Assembly (NCBI GenBank): GCA_019244415.1
Contig: JAFASN010000084.1
Location: 1 to 64,000, forward strand
Direction: 5' to 3'
Source: Verrucomicrobiota bacterium
GTDB taxonomy: Bacteria > Verrucomicrobiota > Verrucomicrobiia > Chthoniobacterales > UBA10450
Length of the DNA stretch: 64,000 nt
Below the pieces are notes generated by a model, which did no database searches, had not been told where the DNA came from, and saw only the letters and a list, made by a program, of their open reading frames with translations. Both the position numbers and the translations under genes were made by a program. Below, piece after piece: positions 25,520-35,048 of this stretch (position 1 is its first letter; each line of letters starts with the position of its first letter).

Positions 25520-28038
25520 TTCGGAGTACGGCGTGAAAGGATGCGCGTCATACCGGCACGGTGCGCCGCCAAATCGACCAGCTCAGCCACGCGCAGCCGC
25601 AGCCGCCGCGCGCGCGTGGCAAGGAACAGAACGAAAAGCGCGTAGAGTACGATGACGAAATCCGGCACGCGCCCGCTGTTCAGGAAGTGGTAAATGGTGA
25701 CGCTGAGTACCGCGAGATTCACCACGATAGTGGTCGTGACGTAACGAGAGCGGAGGCGTGCGCGGGTGAGGCACTTCGGGCCGCCGTGATATTCCGTGAC
25801 GGTCTGCAGGATGATGCTCCACCAGAAGTTCCCGTAAATTTGCAGGTCCCACTCCTGCCAGCCGGTGTCCACGGAGTAGCGCCAGTTTTCCGCTTGGAGC
25901 AGTGCGATAATTTCGTGCAACAACGCGTGCCGGTCCTTCCCGGCGTCGCTCCAGTAAACGCGCGAGCGTTGACCTCGTGCGCGCTTCTCCGCAGTGGGAA
26001 GAGTCTCGTGCGTCGCGATAACCGCCGCCGGTGTGCGTTTAAAATGCAGCCAGGTAAAATACCGCGACCAGCCGCGGACCAGTGGTTGCAGGAACGCAAG
26101 TACCATCACGAGCAGACGCGCTGGCACAGTATCGAAACGCGGCTCGATCCGTGCCCGTACCATGTAGGAAAGCGCCACGCATAACGTGCCGCCGAGCATG
26201 AGGTAAGGGACAATGCGCAGCGCCGGCAAAAAAACGCCCAAACCGAATAAAAACAGCGTGAGGACAAACCATTCGATGCTGCTGAGGTAGGCCGCGACCT
26301 CGGACTGCGGAGTGGGGTAGATCGATTGGAAAAACCCGTCGGCGAAGATGCCATGGTAAATGATCGGGCGATTGATGAACCAGCTGAACCGCGGTGTGCC
26401 GTAGATTTGCCCGCGCCATTTGGCCGTGCCCGTCGGGCCGAAAAAGACGAGATGCTTGAAACGGAGCAGCGATTCCGCTTCTCCATAACCCTGTTGTTGT
26501 TTCCGAAATGCACGCAAAGTAAAACGACGATAATGCCACACCACCGCGGTGGGACTGAATGCGATGACACCGCCGCCCTGCTGCAAACGCCAGCAGAAAT
26601 CGACGTCATCCCCTGCGGCGTGATATTCCGGATCAAAACCGCCGACGTTTTCAAACGCCCAGCGCCAGAATGCCATGTTACATCCCGGTACATGTTCCGC
26701 GACAGTATCGGTCAACAACACGTGACTCGGACCACCGGGCGCAGCGGCGACACACGCCTGGATCCAATTTTGAGCCGGCGGCGGAAAATTCGGGCCGCCC
26801 ACGCCGACGAAATCGCCACTCGTTAGGGTACTAACCAAATAATAGAGCCAGTCCGAATCGGCCATGCAGTCGGAGTCGGTGTAGGCAAAAACTTCGCCGC
26901 GAGCCGCGGCTGCGCCGGTATTGCGCGCCGCGCTCAAGCCGCGATTTGGCTGATGAATGTAGCGGACGCTGGGAAACTCAGCTGCGATCTGCGCCGTATC
27001 ATCGATTGAGCCATCATCGACGAGTACGACTTCGTACTTAGGATAATTCAAATGCGCCAGTGAGTTGAGGCACGAGCGCAGAGTCGCGCCGCCGTTGTAG
27101 GAGCAGACGATAATCGATACAAACGGCTGCCGCGGCAGCTCGCGATGTGGCAGAACGCTATCGTTCTGGCCCAGCTTGTCGCGCAACGTGAAGTACGACT
27201 TCTTCGGCTGCCGCTCGCGCGTGACAATTCCGAATGCCCAGTCGGTAACTTCCTGATCGCCGGTGTACCATTCATCAGTCCAGGAAAAGAAAACAGTTCC
27301 GGCCAGCCCGCATTTGACCACGCTGTCGATGTGCCAGCTGAGCATCTCGGCCTGTTCCTCCTGCGAGTGGCGGATCGTGTCCATGCCGAACTCGCCAAGA
27401 ATGAGCGGGCGGTCTTCGGTCAGGTTTTGCAGACGCAGCAGGTAGCGCTCGAAGGCGCGCTGATCGTGGAGGTAAACATTGAAGCAGGAGAAATCGACGT
27501 TTTGCGGGAGAAGAAATTCCGTCGGCGGAAAACTCGCGTAGGAATAAAGCGGGCGCGCATCGATGCTGCGTGCTCGCGTGATCAGCTCCTCGATGAATTC
27601 CGTCACGCGTTGCACGCCGAGCCAGCGGACCATCTGCGGCGCGATTTCGTTGCCCACGAGGTATCCAAAAATCGCGCGATGACCGGCGTGTGACTTGGCG
27701 GCGACCTCTACCGAACGCCTGATCTCGCGGCGCGCTTTTCGCTCGCGCAGAAACTCGATGTGTTTAGCCCACGGCAGCGTGATCAGGACGCGCAGACGGG
27801 TTGCTTCGCATAAGTCGAGAAACCAGGCGGGCGGCGAGTGATAAACGCGCACAACATTTAGCCCAAGCTCGCGAATCTCCGCAAGGTCGCGCGCGGCTCG
27901 TTCCGGAGTGCCGAGATAATCCCCTCCAGCATCCGGTTTGAACGGGCCGTAAGTTACGCCCTTGACGAAAAATTTGCGGTCGCCTTCGAAGAAAAATTTC
28001 CCGACCGCCCGGATTCGCTCGGCGGAAGCGGTGCTCAC
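25516..28038 (-). CDS. Fusion of clan-A TIM-barrel glycosidase-like domain and family 2 glycosyltransferase with C-terminal membrane region
   Basis: N-terminal VKGVTYGPF...GLNVVRVYHSPP...LVGNEI...LILGEFGMD; then VSIIVCSYNGGATLRSCL...VDDGSIDDT...GCNMAFWRWAFENVGGFDPEY. The ORF extends to 28095, but its first 19 codons lie in a heptad repeat; GTG at 28038 is preferred. Confidence 0.8.
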   Translation of the reverse strand: MSTASAERIRAVGKFFFEGDRKFFVKGVTYGPFKPDAGGDYLGTPERAARDLAEIRELGLNVVRVYHSPPAWFLDLCEATRLRVLITLPWAKHIEFLRERKARREIRRSVEVAAKSHAGHRAIFGYLVGNEIAPQMVRWLGVQRVTEFIEELITRARSIDARPLYSYASFPPTEFLLPQNVDFSCFNVYLHDQRAFERYLLRLQNLTEDRPLILGEFGMDTIRHSQEEQAEMLSWHIDSVVKCGLAGTVFFSWTDEWYTGDQEVTDWAFGIVTRERQPKKSYFTLRDKLGQNDSVLPHRELPRQPFVSIIVCSYNGGATLRSCLNSLAHLNYPKYEVVLVDDGSIDDTAQIAAEFPSVRYIHQPNRGLSAARNTGAAAARGEVFAYTDSDCMADSDWLYYLVSTLTSGDFVGVGGPNFPPPAQNWIQACVAAAPGGPSHVLLTDTVAEHVPGCNMAFWRWAFENVGGFDPEYHAAGDDVDFCWRLQQGGGVIAFSPTAVVWHYRRFTLRAFRKQQQGYGEAESLLRFKHLVFFGPTGTAKWRGQIYGTPRFSWFINRPIIYHGIFADGFFQSIYPTPQSEVAAYLSSIEWFVLTLFLFGLGVFLPALRIVPYLMLGGTLCVALSYMVRARIEPRFDTVPARLLVMVLAFLQPLVRGWSRYFTWLHFKRTPAAVIATHETLPTAEKRARGQRSRVYWSDAGKDRHALLHEIIALLQAENWRYSVDTGWQEWDLQIYGNFWWSIILQTVTEYHGGPKCLTRARLRSRYVTTTIVVNLAVLSVTIYHFLNSGRVPDFVIVLYALFVLFLATRARRLRLRVAELVDLAAHRAGMTRILSRRTPK

Positions 28039-28040
28039 CG

Positions 28041-28082
28041 AATGAACTGACGAGTCATCGGTGACGACTAACGAGTCACAGT
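28041..28082. repeat. 7-nt-period array (TGACGAG TCATCGG TGACGAC TAACGAG TCACAGT)
   Basis: Five consecutive 7-mers from 28048, partially degenerate. Confidence 0.55.
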
Positions 28083-28103
28083 CTTCTACTCGCATTGATC
28101 ACG

Positions 28104-29369
28104 CTAACGGAGTGCTTCGCGCATAATCCGCGCGGTATCTTCGATGTCGCCGTTTGTGTGCGCGGTCGATATGAACGCCGTTTCGAATTGCGACGGCGGA
28201 AAGTACAGGCCGCGCTCAAGACAACGGTGGAAAAACCGGGCGAAGCGTTTCGTATCGCTGCGCTGAGCTGAGGCGAGGTCGAATACCGGGCCGGGCGTGA
28301 AGAAAAGGCAGAACATCGAACCGATTCTGTGGAAGGTAAGCTGCTGTTTCACGAGGACTTCACCGATCGCAGCTCCCAATCTCGCGCCGCTTTCTTCTAA
28401 CGACTTCCAGCCATCGATTCGGCCAAGTTCGCGCAATTGCGCCAGGCCGGCAGCCATCGCGATCGGATTTCCCGAGAGCGTTCCAGCCTGGTAAACGGCG
28501 CCGTCTGGAGAAAGCTGGTCCATGATTTCGGCGCGGCCGCCAAACGCGCCGACGGGTAAACCGCCGCCGATGATTTTGCCGAGCGCGGTCAGGTCCGGCA
28601 GCACGCCGTAAAGCTGCTGCGCACCGCCGCGCGCGACTCGAAAACCGGTCATGACTTCATCGAAGATGAGTACGGTGTTGTGCTCAGTGCATAGGGCGCG
28701 CAGTTCCTGCAAAAAATTTTCGCGCGGCAAAAACAAGCCGGCGTTGGCTGGAACCGGTTCTAGAATCACCGCGGCGACGTCGCCAGGATTTTGCTGGAAT
28801 GCCGCGCGCACCGTTTCGATGTTGTTGAATGGCAACACGACCGTTTGATCGGCGAATGAGTACGGAATGCCAGCGCTGTCGGGGCAACCATGGGTAAGTG
28901 CGCCGCTGCCCGCATTGACCAAGAGCGAATCGACGTGGCCGTGATAACAGCCGGAGAACTTGATGATCTTGTCCCGTTTTGTAAATCCGCGCGCCAGCCG
29001 TATGCACGACATGGTCGCTTCCGTGCCGCTGTTGACCATCCGGACTTTCTCGAGAGACGGCACCCAGGCGCAGATGAGCTCTGCCATCTCCACTTCAAAC
29101 GGGTTCGGTACTCCGAAACTCGCACCTTGCTTTGCCGCCTCGACAATGGCATCGATGACCACTTGCGGCGCGTGACCGAGAATTGCCGGTCCCCACGTGC
29201 CGACGTAATCGATCAATTCGCGACCATCGATTGTCCAGAGACGCGACCCCTTGGCCCGATCGACGAAGAACGGCTCCCCGCCGACGCCGCGAAAAGCGCG
29301 GACGGGCGAGTTCACGCCGCCGGGAATCCGCGTGCGTGCGCGGGCAAAAAGCGATGCTGACGAAGTCAT
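28104..29369 (-). CDS. hemL: Glutamate-1-semialdehyde 2,1-aminomutase
   Basis: IPGGVNSPVRAFRGVGGEPFF; LIFDEVMTGFRVARGGAQ; LGKIIGGGLPVGAFGGRAEIM. Confidence 0.96.
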   Translation of the reverse strand: MTSSASLFARARTRIPGGVNSPVRAFRGVGGEPFFVDRAKGSRLWTIDGRELIDYVGTWGPAILGHAPQVVIDAIVEAAKQGASFGVPNPFEVEMAELICAWVPSLEKVRMVNSGTEATMSCIRLARGFTKRDKIIKFSGCYHGHVDSLLVNAGSGALTHGCPDSAGIPYSFADQTVVLPFNNIETVRAAFQQNPGDVAAVILEPVPANAGLFLPRENFLQELRALCTEHNTVLIFDEVMTGFRVARGGAQQLYGVLPDLTALGKIIGGGLPVGAFGGRAEIMDQLSPDGAVYQAGTLSGNPIAMAAGLAQLRELGRIDGWKSLEESGARLGAAIGEVLVKQQLTFHRIGSMFCLFFTPGPVFDLASAQRSDTKRFARFFHRCLERGLYFPPSQFETAFISTAHTNGDIEDTARIMREALR

Positions 29370-29523
29370 GCTCACTGACGCGATCTCTTAGTCATACTTC
29401 GAATCCTACTCTTAAGCTGTCGGGGAGATTAATCATGCGAGGACGACTTCGTGCATCAGCATGGCAGCATTGACACCGTCCTGCTGCACCCGAATAGTTC
29501 CGCGCGCTTCACACGGCCGACAC

Positions 29524-29595
29524 GGCGGGGTAGCCAAGTGGTAAGGTCGCGGTCTGCAAAACCGCTATTCGCGGGTTCGATTCCCGCCCCCGCCT
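29524..29595 (+). tRNA. tRNA-Cys (anticodon GCA)
   Basis: Cloverleaf GGCGGGG...CTGCAAA...GCGGGTTCGATTCCCGC CCCCGCC T; 7-bp acceptor stem; CCA not encoded. Confidence 0.96.
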
Positions 29596-29596
29596 C

Positions 29597-30217
29597 TCAA
29601 TGCTTTTCGGAATTCTCGAAGAGTGGCAGGAATTGGCCGTAGCCTTCTTCCTTCAGCTTCTCGACCGGGATAAACCGCAGCGCGGCGGAGTTGATGCAAT
29701 AACGCAGGCCGCCTTTGTCCGCGGGCCCGTCGTCAAATACATGCCCCAGGTGCGCATCGCTTTTCGCGCCGCGCACTTCGGTGCGGTCCATTCCGTAGGT
29801 GCGATCACTTTTCTCCGTTACCTTGCCTTTCGCGATCGGTTTCGTGAAACTCGGCCAGCCGGTGCCGCTATCGAATTTGTCGAGCGAAGTAAAGAGCGGC
29901 TCACCTGTCACCACGTCCACGTAGATGCCCGGCTTGTGGTTATTCCAATAGGCGTTATTGAACGCGGGCTCGGTGCCGCATTGTTGTGTCACGTAATATT
30001 GCTGCGGGGTGAGCTTCTGTTTTAACTCGCCAGTCTTCGCTTCAGTAGCAGCCGGCGTGGCGCTTGGTTTTGATGTTGCCATCGATTTCTCCTCCTGTTT
30101 TTGCGCTCCCGCGCGACTTAGAAACATTTGCGCGCCGATTAGCCCCACCAAGACCATGAAACAAAAGACCAGCATCGTGCGCGAACGAGGCGGCGGTCTT
30201 TGCGGAAGCTTCAGCAT
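29597..30217 (-). CDS. msrB: Peptide-methionine (R)-S-oxide reductase, membrane-anchored or secreted
   Basis: [38 protein letters not shown]-terminal hydrophobic segment. Confidence 0.94.
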   Translation of the reverse strand: MLKLPQRPPPRSRTMLVFCFMVLVGLIGAQMFLSRAGAQKQEEKSMATSKPSATPAATEAKTGELKQKLTPQQYYVTQQCGTEPAFNNAYWNNHKPGIYVDVVTGEPLFTSLDKFDSGTGWPSFTKPIAKGKVTEKSDRTYGMDRTEVRGAKSDAHLGHVFDDGPADKGGLRYCINSAALRFIPVEKLKEEGYGQFLPLFENSEKH

Positions 30218-30247
30218 GCCCGACTATCGAGTAGCAACGCTGAAGTC

Positions 30248-31735
30248 TCAACTCTCGCGTCCTGCTTCCGGCACCCGGATGTAAGGCATGAAAACGAGTA
30301 AGCCGATGGGCGCAACTGCCGCAGCGCAGGCGAAGATTAACCACATTTGGCCAGGATGTTTCGTGCCCTGCTCCGGGCAAAATGCGGCGAGCAACCAGCC
30401 GCCAGTGCCAACAAGCAGCTTGCCGACAAGGAACGGCAGGTAGGCGAGCGAAGCGTAAGAGGCTTCCTGGCCGGCCGGGGCAATGGCGGCGGCGTACTCA
30501 TACACGCGGGGCGAATAGAGTGCTTCACCGACCGAGAAGATGGTGAGATAAACCGCCGACATGATGTAGTACGGATGAACGCTGCCGCTGAGGCGCAGGT
30601 ATTCATGCCCCAGCCACTGACCAGTCGGACTATTAGCCGCGCCGACAAACCAATTCGCCGGCAACGCCATGACAAACACGCTCGCTGCGCAAACGATGCT
30701 GCCGATGACGACGATGCGATACGAAGCGATCCGCTGTGTCAACGCGCCCACAATCGGCGCGAGGAAAATGATGATCCACGAATTGATCGCGGAGAGTTTG
30801 CCAACCGGCGCATGTAAACCCATCACGCGGTCGCCAAATTTCGGAAAGACGTAATCCATTTGTAGAAAAATCGCCTTTAGGAAACCGATGAAGAGAAAGA
30901 AAAGGAGCAGCCGGTAAAAGGCCGATTGGCGCATGAGACGGCTAAACAGCGCGACGATATCAGCAGCGCTTTGCCGCACGGTTCGCGCAGCCTTCAGCCA
31001 CACCGAAGTCTGAAACGTAGCGGCGCGGTTAGTGATCGCGCGTACTTCAGCGTCTTGCCGCAGGAAGTAAATCACTGGGAACAAAACGATTTCGAAACCC
31101 AGACTTACACAGAAGAGCTGTTGATGCGGGCTGGGCGCAAAACCCCCGATGTGGACGTGCAGATCGAGCGATCGCACATAATCGAATATGTAACCGGCGG
31201 CGAGATAGCCCACGTTCATGATCGCGTAGATGATCGAGAACGCGATCGAGCGCTGTGCTGCGGTCGAGTACACGCGAGTCGCGGCCAGCAACACAGGAGT
31301 ACCAAGCGCTTCGCCCACCGCCAGCGGCAATACGCCGCAGAGAAGCGCGAGCGACGGATTCGTCGCAACAATCATTACACTGCGGGCGACGGTGCAAATT
31401 GCCACACCGATAAAAAAAATACGACGCAGGCCAATAGCGTCCGTGACTGAGCCGGCCAGCAGGGTGAAAACAGTCATGGCTGGCGCCCAAACCCATCCCA
31501 CCAGCGCGCCGGCCGCTTGATCGCTGAACCCAAGGTCCTTCGACAGCCACAGGACCATCGTTTTGTTCGTGACGGAGTACGCCGTGTAGATGAGGAACTT
31601 GATCAGAAACGTCAACCACAATTCCCGCCGAGCACCTCGCAAGACCGCGAACTTCGCGACGAATCCGTGCAATCCGCCTTCCGGGTGTGCACCGGCACGT
31701 TGGTCCATTAGGCCTGTGGTTGTGAGCTGTGGCAC
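30248..31735 (-). CDS. MFS transporter
   Basis: 495 aa with about 12 hydrophobic segments; GSVTDAIGLRRIFFIG loop. Confidence 0.8.
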   Translation of the reverse strand: MPQLTTTGLMDQRAGAHPEGGLHGFVAKFAVLRGARRELWLTFLIKFLIYTAYSVTNKTMVLWLSKDLGFSDQAAGALVGWVWAPAMTVFTLLAGSVTDAIGLRRIFFIGVAICTVARSVMIVATNPSLALLCGVLPLAVGEALGTPVLLAATRVYSTAAQRSIAFSIIYAIMNVGYLAAGYIFDYVRSLDLHVHIGGFAPSPHQQLFCVSLGFEIVLFPVIYFLRQDAEVRAITNRAATFQTSVWLKAARTVRQSAADIVALFSRLMRQSAFYRLLLFFLFIGFLKAIFLQMDYVFPKFGDRVMGLHAPVGKLSAINSWIIIFLAPIVGALTQRIASYRIVVIGSIVCAASVFVMALPANWFVGAANSPTGQWLGHEYLRLSGSVHPYYIMSAVYLTIFSVGEALYSPRVYEYAAAIAPAGQEASYASLAYLPFLVGKLLVGTGGWLLAAFCPEQGTKHPGQMWLIFACAAAVAPIGLLVFMPYIRVPEAGRES

Positions 31736-31887
31736 CGGAGCAGTTTGCAGTTGGTAAATGCGATGTCGAGCGGCTGCTATGCCATCCGTTCCACGCGTGA
31801 CTCTCTGCCCGTAGGTGATTTGAAGTTTCGGCGATACCCCAGCGAGCTGAAATCACGCTTTCACAAGGCGAATGAGCCGGGCATGTT

Positions 31888-32970
31888 GTGCAGCGTTTGG
31901 ACCAGCTTTCGGTTTTCTTTCTAAGCGAAGGGGAACAGTCCGCCACTGATGTGATGGCGCGGCTGGCGGACTTCATCGGAAAGGCGCAGCGGTCACTTGA
32001 TCTCGCGATTTATGACCTGCGATTGAGCGAGGGATTAAAAGCGCAACTGCAAGGAGCTCTGAGCGAGCGCGCAAGAGCGGGCGTCGCGGTGAGGATTTGC
32101 TTCGATGGCGACAAGCCGCTCCAGCCCGACCTCGCGGCAGGACAGGACCCTGCGCCACCGGGAACGGGTGCGATGGTTCGATCCCTGGGTTTCCCGTCGA
32201 GGGGCGTCGGCGGAATGAAGTTGATGCATCACAAGTTTATTGCGCGCGATGCGGCGGCAGTCTGGACCGGCTCGCTTAATCTCACCGATGACGCGTTCAC
32301 GTTGATGGAAAACAACGTGGTCGTACTCGAGTCGGCCCAGCTCGCGAGCTTCTATGCCCGCGATTTCGAGGAAATCTGGACGCGCGGGAATTTCGAAGGC
32401 ACCGGCGAAATGGCTAGCTCGGACGTGCAGTTGATGTTCGGTGGGGCGCCGGCGGCGGTGCGAGTGATGTTTTCGCCCGGATGCGGGCTTTCCATCGATC
32501 AGGAAGTCGCACAGCGTGTTCGCGCCGCGCAACGCCGTGTCAGGATTTGCAGTCTGCTTATTAATTCAGGAACGCTGATCGGTGCGCTGCTCGATCTGCT
32601 ACACGCCGGGCGAGTGAAGGTCGATGGCATCTACGATCGCACGCAAATGGAAGATGTGTACCGGCAATGGAATGACGTGCCCTCGAATCGCTGGAAGGTG
32701 CCGGCCGTGCAGGAGATTGTCGCGCGCGCCGGTCTGGTGGGAAAGAATTCCACGCCGTACGCGCCGGACGGCCGGCACGATTTCATGCACAACAAGGTGC
32801 TGGTGATCGATGAAACTGTGATCACCGGGTCGTATAACTTCTCGCGCAGCGCCGAGCTTAACGCGGAGAATATTCTATTCATTGAAAGCGGAACGCTGGC
32901 GCAGCAGTACAGCACATACATCGATCACTTGCGGGCGAAGTACGGTTCGGGCGGTCAAGTAATCAGTTAG
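31888..32970 (+). CDS. Phospholipase D-like (HKD) domain protein
   Basis: HHKFIARDAAAVWTGSLNLTDD and HNKVLVIDETVITGSYNFSRSAELNAEN. Confidence 0.9.
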   Translation: MQRLDQLSVFFLSEGEQSATDVMARLADFIGKAQRSLDLAIYDLRLSEGLKAQLQGALSERARAGVAVRICFDGDKPLQPDLAAGQDPAPPGTGAMVRSLGFPSRGVGGMKLMHHKFIARDAAAVWTGSLNLTDDAFTLMENNVVVLESAQLASFYARDFEEIWTRGNFEGTGEMASSDVQLMFGGAPAAVRVMFSPGCGLSIDQEVAQRVRAAQRRVRICSLLINSGTLIGALLDLLHAGRVKVDGIYDRTQMEDVYRQWNDVPSNRWKVPAVQEIVARAGLVGKNSTPYAPDGRHDFMHNKVLVIDETVITGSYNFSRSAELNAENILFIESGTLAQQYSTYIDHLRAKYGSGGQVIS

Positions 32971-33036
32971 CCGACAATCTGAGCATGTACTTTTCGAGTG
33001 CCGATTCCCTGCCTCGTGTGAGAAGCTTCGCGTCGC

Positions 33037-33381
33037 TTATTTCGATTCCGGCATCTCGCGTCCAACTGCGCCCGTGATATGCGGCAAGTTCCCGTCGCCG
33101 TAGGAGCGAATAACTTCCGAGATAACAATCTGGTAGCCTCTGTACCAGCGAGCGTACTGTTGTTTTGCCTCGTGGTGAGTGGGATGGATTGAGAACGCTT
33201 TCAGCGTTTCCAGATCGCTCCAGTAGTAGTTTGCACAGCGCCGAGTACCATCCGGAGATTGCCACGAATCCGAGCCGAGGAATCCGCTGGAAGACTGCGC
33301 AACTGCGGCGATCAATCCGTTCAGTCTGTGAAACTCGGCATCGTAAGTACCCGGTTCCCATATGAAAGATGCGCAGTACAT
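33037..33381 (-). CDS. Antibiotic biosynthesis monooxygenase (ABM) domain-like protein
   Basis: Small ORF with GFLGSDSWQSPDGTRRCANYYWSDLETLKAF...HHEAKQQYARWYRGYQI. Confidence 0.65.
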   Translation of the reverse strand: MYCASFIWEPGTYDAEFHRLNGLIAAVAQSSSGFLGSDSWQSPDGTRRCANYYWSDLETLKAFSIHPTHHEAKQQYARWYRGYQIVISEVIRSYGDGNLPHITGAVGREMPESK

Positions 33382-33524
33382 TGGTTTTTCTAACGAGATT
33401 AAGGGAAGTCGCAGCTACTCAGAGGTTCTGCTGCTGAAACAGTAACATCATGGTTCAAATAGCGAAACGAAACCTCGCGCTCGCTCGGCAACGCGGTGTC
33501 AGATTAAGCCATAGGGCACCTCAG

Positions 33525-34004
33525 CTATGGGCGTCCTCGTGGGCCTCCTACCATCGAAGTCGGAATGTGTAGAAAAGGATTCGCTGCTTTTCCCGGTGAG
33601 GATCCTCCCATGCTATATGTAATTGGCAGATCGATCTGTTTCCAGATGCCAGGCTTCCACCGCCACTGCCGCAAAGCTGCCACCGCACTCGCGTCCAAGC
33701 CTCGGTACCCGGCAGTAATCAGCGTACTCACCGATGTTACCATCCCTGTCGCGGGATCCAATTTCACACGATAAAGTCCGCCGCCGTAATGGTGCGCGGC
33801 GCGCTCCTCATCAGGATATTCCGGAGCAATGCGGTTTGTTATGTCCTGAACCCAAGGAGGCGTTGTTCCGCGATAATGACTCGCGAAATAACGCTTGCCG
33901 CTGACACTGATAGCTTCCGCGAATGTGTAAGCTGGCGCTTGTGCGGAGCCTGTCGTCGGCAAAATCACAGTCGCGAGAACTGCAATCGCGTTTAGCACCT
34001 TCAT
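33525..34004 (-). CDS. Secreted TonB C-terminal-like protein
   Basis: GGGLYRVKLDPATGMVTSVSTLITAGYRGLDASAVAALRQWRWKPG resembles TonB C-terminal domain. Confidence 0.7.
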   Translation of the reverse strand: MKVLNAIAVLATVILPTTGSAQAPAYTFAEAISVSGKRYFASHYRGTTPPWVQDITNRIAPEYPDEERAAHHYGGGLYRVKLDPATGMVTSVSTLITAGYRGLDASAVAALRQWRWKPGIWKQIDLPITYSMGGSSPGKAANPFLHIPTSMVGGPRGRP

Positions 34005-34027
34005 TCGAGTATCAGTCCCGAGAAAGC

Positions 34028-34528
34028 TCAGCGAAACAAATCGTGCCTCTCCGATTTCCTCAACTCGTACTCAAGCTGACGAGCGGAGAGCTTCAGGTAC
34101 TCTGGCGTGGAGAACAGGTCGTCGTCGGGTGACACTGGCGAATTAAGCGTGTGCGCCGGGTCGGCTGGTAAGTAACGCCAGAACGCGAGATCCCACATCG
34201 GAGCGAGCTGCGAGCGCGCGGTTTCACTTGCGCGTTTCGCGTCGATCTGTTGGCCGATGTCTCGCAGCGCCCGCTCCACTGCACCGGAACCGAGCGGCGC
34301 ATCGAGACGCGCACCTAGCGTGATCTGCGAAGCGTGCAGAAGTATTTCCCCCGGAGAAGGCCTTGCCGTCTGCGCATCGGCGCAAACAGAGAAGAGCGCG
34401 CTCACAACCGACAACATCGCTCCTGATTTGTTCATCACAATGCTTCGAACAAACGCCTGTAAAACACTCATTGTACTTAAGTACCGCATGTTGGAGTCAA
34501 GAGAACAAACATTCGCGCGACACGGCAA
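34028..34528 (-). CDS. Hypothetical protein
   Basis: 166 aa ORF with hydrophobic N-terminal part; start uncertain. Confidence 0.4.
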   Translation of the reverse strand: MPCRANVCSLDSNMRYLSTMSVLQAFVRSIVMNKSGAMLSVVSALFSVCADAQTARPSPGEILLHASQITLGARLDAPLGSGAVERALRDIGQQIDAKRASETARSQLAPMWDLAFWRYLPADPAHTLNSPVSPDDDLFSTPEYLKLSARQLEYELRKSERHDLFR

Positions 34529-35008
34529 AGACTAACGTCGGGAAACCTCGAAACGTTGTCTCTTTCTCGAGGTGCATGCCATTTTTCTCCGCCACCCGTC
34601 GCGAGGCGTGATTCTCCGGATAATGAGCGAAATCACGCGATCGAGTTGAAGATCGCCAAAGGCATGATCACGCACCGCTTGCGCTGCTTCGCTGGCATAT
34701 CCGCGGTTCCAAAAACGCGAGTCAAGCCGGTAGCCGATCTCGATTTCATTTACCCCATCGATTTCCTGCGGCAGAAAACCGCAATAGCCGATGAGCTGGT
34801 CCGAAGCGCGCTCGATCACCGCGAAAGGCGCAAACGCGTTCTCGTTCGGCGCTGCGACCCAACGTTCAAGAAGCGCGCGCGATTCCGCTGGTGTTTTTGG
34901 GCCGAGCGAGAAGCGCATGAAGAGCGGATCGGCGAAAAGCTCGGTCATGCGATCGAGGTCAGCCGGATGAAAGGGTCGCAGAATCAGGCGCGCGGTTTCG
35001 ATTCTCAT
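34497..35008 (-). pseudogene. GNAT N-acetyltransferase with apparent frameshift near 34620
   Basis: Frame 1 gives ...LDRVISLI then unrelated residues; another frame continues PENHASRRVAEKNGMHLEKETTFRGFPTLVFAVSRECLFS*. Confidence 0.65.
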
Positions 35009-35048
35009 GCATCTATTGCGGTATGTTCACGCGAACGTAAGTTAATCG

